Source of the DNA: Endomicrobium sp.
GTDB lineage: Bacteria; Elusimicrobiota; Endomicrobiia; Endomicrobiales; Endomicrobiaceae
Assembly (NCBI GenBank): GCA_031264895.1
Contig: JAISDI010000216.1
Location: forward strand, 1-7,794
Length of the DNA: 7,794 nucleotides
Direction: 5' to 3'
Part shown: positions 7,601 through 7,794 of the stretch, one piece after another
Numbering within the stretch: the stretch's first letter is position 1
Layout of the letters: each line of letters starts with the position of its first letter
The notes under the pieces: generated by a model
What the model was told of the DNA's origin: nothing
Database searches by the model: none
The model's input: only the letters and a program-made list of their open reading frames with translations
Position numbers and translations under genes: made by a program

Positions 7601-7793
7601 CCGCGCTTTTTACGACCGGATATATGTTCGGAATTACTATATCCGTTCCGAAATTTAAATTGCTTATTTTAAATATCGAATAAAAATCTTTTAAAAATTC
7701 CATTGCTGCGGAGCCTTTTAAAGATTCTTGCGCGTCTTCATTTTCAAATCTTGTAAATTTTCCGCGTTTTTTTATCGTTATTTTCCCGTTTTC
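294..7793 (-). CDS. Giant fusion protein: fold-type I Orn/Lys/Arg decarboxylase followed by ~1,850 residues of repeated alpha/beta modules (5' end not in window)
   Basis: One uninterrupted frame ends at the TAG at 296-294. The first in-frame ATG is at 7703-7701 (2,469 codons), but the frame stays open through 30 more codons to the edge. Those codons include no ATG, GTG or TTG, so the true start is either 7703 or outside the window. The ATG at 7703 has only AAAGG about 10 bases upstream, a marginal site.

Order of parts: unrecognised 1-125; PLP decarboxylase ~126-612; alpha/beta segment and polar linker ~613-833; about six diverged repeats ~834-2030; C-terminal region ~2031-2469. The family's short enzymes are about 480-490 residues, so this is at least five times the usual length. 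No premature stop or frameshift appears, and no ribosome binding site precedes the internal Met126, so the enzyme looks truly embedded. I see no transmembrane helix, and a signal peptide cannot be judged without the true N-terminus. The expected reaction is decarboxylation of arginine, lysine or ornithine; the sequence alone does not say which. The function of the repeats is unknown. Confidence 0.9.
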   Translation of the reverse strand, partial: ENGKITIKKRGKFTRFENEDAQESLKGSAAMEFLKDFYSIFKISNLNFGTDIVIPNIYPVVKSAAKFASKNKIFKGKGLIFDIAGIYQAPENIDGIETKLIARMPDFIQKAIIERQIKKEDFKNETSWLKFLYVSYLLSDFIRPSKTAQFRHAESMAQEQSKTPLWDAVKRKTAAKETSLQTPGHKGGRSLPAELKEYIGKIGDYDTSLSEDIGSLHDHSGPIGEAEKLMAQAYGVEHSFFLVNGTTVGNHAMLFSALNPGDEVIVSRNSHKSIEAGIELFDIRPVWLTPKIDGNLKLLFNSGYDDIKEAIRKNPRAKAVLVTSPTYNGITTRLREIAELCHENGMLLLVDEAHGAHLFFNGQFPQSAVAAGADMVTQSTHKTLSALSQSSVLHVGSKRINIERVKKILSMLQTTSPNYFSLANIDLARRQAFFYGEEHFNETLEAARWGRAYINENIPSMKCFTREEIQESGYDLDETKLTVNVERTGLSGHYIEKLLKERYKIQIDYADDFNLIAIMGEGSNLDDIKNFVEALRDISKKYGGQPRTQELKIPTLTTDIAVSPREAAFLSQTEEVSLGDDSIVGRICAQTLTPYPPGIPVLLPGERITKEVVDYLRQLVSEGITVSGQKGGVLETISVIAKKDVKKEKTKFSTLKSLFSAPFAELDEISAAIYAKIGGDDKLYDDFINAHGYDGKQKEKLEAGLNRIYETVLNLVQKHSGAAKIRRTVIRLHFNYNLSAIIKEFGHNIARFFKGGEALSPPVMTVFKVKAKNVGTIERNLSEIKEKFPEQAEYSLGEDGSWNFDLPDGKYEEFKTLIRALFEKEKALNPQTQSDPAKKAEAKDSNVPLGQKAEISAANAGYEDENVINSLKKAAASIVFRTSDPDVLIFLGDFIQTDSADKKAPAPEYRVGIVKGEKPSVRISSLKSSKSIIIYAEDILDYKAGKIYIDANADAETLSAFEPLVSPANINSQIAKAIDKLIAFGNSLPQYREYEEEKESIPDFIEANDKFDSAGVLAKRHYLYETGDETGKRAWEEAKEYLLKRFKEIGIESEISFSGSSDIRYLKSDSFNVYADGKKIISFVFAPSATSNPDKPARFQIAANVVDAQKNAAQRSLYEENGKFKDLLYLSDLIGLRVEDKITPDYLSSGRHSETVSKILNEIIAYSLKLEKEEIFIKELAGYGKSSDVLLRYQLPSEHILAEDIEDLSKFSVKRKSAGGVETFYFNESDKKAFSFLVSKINKKRLARAQAAKTDYSSQENKDALTKAVKRIWLDYVNGVRNPLINEFKKDGIKAVSADFYSLPQNSGKLRINSNGKFIDIDDGNITYYAQRVTNTEDVRFGPLFANSVNGSDEIENPQAAALINKLIVYGKTLNSETIEEEISKISALPKAVSPERTDYLSQNVVDALKKAAMRAFLDYNSFNPESIQEVLKEYTEKYGLEIDYSPYHYNYTGLDISERGETDPYADSRSGRYSLSFKFDFQDFGEIYLFIAEGKIWLDLRNGYANFRKSHFSAAESEISQVYSQNFALENITDSLSFVSSPRSAASQELNGVLASLINGLISYGEKLDAEKLDEEYAAIELYSLAADGKKKIEFPKHLERYLNPNMRNQISMGSNYVPTQNTEFIAAAVTDILPKQNGIEIVKERLQKFLDVFPYPAQLSSDENSLFLKIKDPAGKNGEVGLIINKDGSVVEVKGKSYGEENGSSDVIVFNTRFLYGAKNPGTDYCYIYSLQNLTSLESGGYAKKRNSVINFLKRNNWVYQNVNRQNFRVFAKAARDWVSDEAEFLDEDEAGKIYERLKYFGLSSGFLRAGSDIEALSVAHGQGTLDIAIQKANSKPNGTVQSVNREFINNNSNGREFANFEEDLDVVYMRSMKFSYLPQLRPETNYALSTGEEPNLKYYAGLLFTALVKDMLEYGKSLSHEHENAAAAQINPARNYKISQILSLIINAAENIEDLFSKDGYDLEVTYEYARDAQNYINLQKPSSVQKLKDGADIHIFIINGETPQNYADYGFENTGLTADGQIIWVSKKTGRYVLYSKSENYDKIVAFANSSLKNIVGVKAKVSGASVSIDPQLEDEQISYDAWDNLTVSKKYLEELSELSGASLPDVISKIRKEEKAENAAMSKNFVMDLSYAQNSLSLQKGAAAFNDSGSVQIAAPLRFFYGKSASEIKEAVSALSQNGTRIFAVRESAAEKENVNFGEKSLINLGFAGIIDKTSAEIYAVDFLSGEPSKVDEIRGFSDENELERQIEKTRSDSIKLVNTQDYITLLSGNDIELKIKRIINFFDGSKIKNLFYKKITPAYAASIAYETDYSEIPDLNIKDFQSISAAFKSADAAEILTNILRIDSNPVLKTAFDKIEKNTPQEVKAEALLSFLTAVAQKAKVKADAPEGLADPELEIIFVRSALSEYKSDVSFSQNFPETLQAETGLSVMTRNDLSRELKLKVQNLLLEEKSGKNQPAVYELILLYGERKIKTEISDKNYKLDVKAVTNILSAA
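2100..2663 (-). other. Insertion within repeat module five, residues ~1681-1868
   Basis: Between the strands of module five (~1631-1675) and its closing helix (1880-1891) lie about 190 residues absent from the other modules. The stretch is unusually rich in Asn, Tyr, Arg and Phe, with runs such as FLKRNNWVYQNVNRQNFRVF (1714-1733) and REFINNNSNGREF (1818-1830). It has a helical, acidic centre around 1744-1765. The only cysteine in the whole post-decarboxylase part, Cys1698, lies here. No family is recognised. It could be a separate inserted domain or an elaborated module. Confidence 0.45.
3068..3095 (+). repeat. Short in-frame tandem repeat, 15-base period, inside the giant gene
   Basis: The 13-base string CGTCCAGCTTTTC occurs at 3068-3080 and again at 3083-3095, giving a 15-base period. 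In the minus-strand frame it encodes a doubled EKLDA-type pentapeptide (EKLDAEKLDE, 1537-1546), extending the closing helix of repeat module four. It looks like a recent replication-slippage event that kept frame. Confidence 0.75.
5205..5867 (-). other. Alpha/beta segment and polar linker after the decarboxylase, residues ~613-833
   Basis: A Lys-rich joint (KKDVKKEKTK, 612-621) leads into long predicted helices: residues ~633-660 and KQKEKLEAGLNRIYETVLNL at 666-685. The strand-like patches VMTVFKVKAK (733-742) and SWNFDLPDG (771-779) follow, then a helix at ~781-797. Residues ~797-830 are a low-complexity stretch rich in Ala, Lys, Asp, Gln and Pro, typical of a flexible linker. The helix-strand-helix order resembles the modules that follow, so this may be a more diverged or partial first copy. 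I recognise no enzyme motif. Confidence 0.5.
5868..7328 (-). other. Orn/Lys/Arg decarboxylase domain (fold-type I, PLP), residues ~126-612
   Basis: The domain begins MAQEQSKTPLWDAVKRK, very like the natural N-terminus of short Gram-positive-type SpeA/YaaO arginine decarboxylases. In order it shows TPGHKGG (152-158), DHSGPIGEAE (188-197), FLVNGTTVGN (211-220), SRNSHKS (237-243), DEAHGAH (321-327), STHKTLSALSQ (349-359) and the C-terminal TPYPPGIPVLLPGE (563-576). By family knowledge, His241 should stack on the PLP ring, Asp321 should pair with the pyridine nitrogen and Lys352 should form the Schiff base, so the enzyme looks active. At ~487 residues it matches the whole of a short-form enzyme. 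It releases CO2 from a basic amino acid to give agmatine, cadaverine or putrescine. E. coli SpeA is the unrelated fold-III type. Arginine is my first guess for the substrate, by resemblance to Bacillus SpeA, but this is not proven. Confidence 0.95.
6648..6650 (-). other. PLP-binding lysine codon (Lys352)
   Basis: The codon AAA follows CAT (His351) within STHKTLSALSQ, the conserved Ser-x-His-Lys motif of fold-type I basic amino acid decarboxylases. In that family this lysine holds PLP as an internal aldimine. Its presence argues against a dead, purely structural copy. Confidence 0.9.
7329..7703 (-). other. Region ahead of the decarboxylase, residues 1-125, not recognised
   Basis: This stretch starts MEFLKDFYSIFKISNLNFG and ends in a helical, hydrophobic-patterned segment (ETSWLKFLYVSYLLSDF, 105-121) directly before the decarboxylase. 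It is rich in Lys, Ile and Phe and has no cysteine. It does not resemble the flavodoxin-like wing domain of the large inducible Lys/Arg/Orn decarboxylases, as far as I can judge by eye. It may be the tail of a further domain beyond the window edge, since the frame continues upstream. No function is assigned. Confidence 0.5.
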
Positions 7794-7794
7794 A

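Noticed and set aside
7590..7650. Resemblance of FGTDIVIPN (residues 18-26) to a phrase near the C-terminus of malic enzymes
   Set aside because: The match is only a few residues; the Pro-Phe-Asp-Pro-Arg continuation of malic enzymes is missing and no other malic enzyme motif precedes it in the window.
294..7793. Assembly artefact joining several genes into one frame
   Set aside because: About 7,500 bases stay open in one frame with consistent protein-like composition, and the internal repeats share one style across the proposed joins. A sequencing error that removes stops would need to occur several times. It remains checkable by read mapping.

Overview
This window is one minus-strand transcription unit. 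It holds the 5' part of a potA-type ABC transporter ATPase gene at the left edge and, upstream of it, one very long reading frame that fills almost everything else. The frame has at least 2,469 codons from its first in-window ATG and is open for 30 more codons to the window edge. I see no RNA gene, insertion sequence, CRISPR array or plus-strand gene. The plus-strand open frames are antisense shadows of the long gene.

The long protein is a fusion. Residue numbers count from the ATG at 7703-7701. Residues 1-125 are unrecognised. Residues ~126-612 are a complete, well-conserved fold-type I PLP-dependent Orn/Lys/Arg decarboxylase, with all the main cofactor motifs and about the length of a free-standing enzyme. 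Residues ~613-833 are a mixed alpha/beta segment ending in a polar linker. Residues ~834-2030 look like about six highly diverged copies of an alpha-beta-alpha module, one carrying a ~190-residue insertion. Residues ~2031-2469 are a C-terminal region without recognised enzymatic motifs. Some 1,850 residues after the enzyme contain a single cysteine and no obvious membrane segment.

The potA start lies 14 bases after the stop of the giant gene, with a good Shine-Dalgarno directly after that stop. The two are therefore very likely co-transcribed and perhaps translationally coupled. A basic amino acid decarboxylase makes polyamines or their precursors (agmatine, putrescine or cadaverine) and PotA energises spermidine/putrescine uptake, so the unit is best read as a polyamine synthesis and transport operon. 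PotB, C and D would be expected beyond the left edge.

Organism: a bacterium with a moderately AT-rich genome. Giant proteins in which ordinary enzymes are embedded in long repetitive regions, with a C-terminal ITPAYAA-like segment, remind me of Elusimicrobiota (Endomicrobium-like) or Omnitrophota. That is a recollection-based, low-confidence inference and not something the sequence proves.
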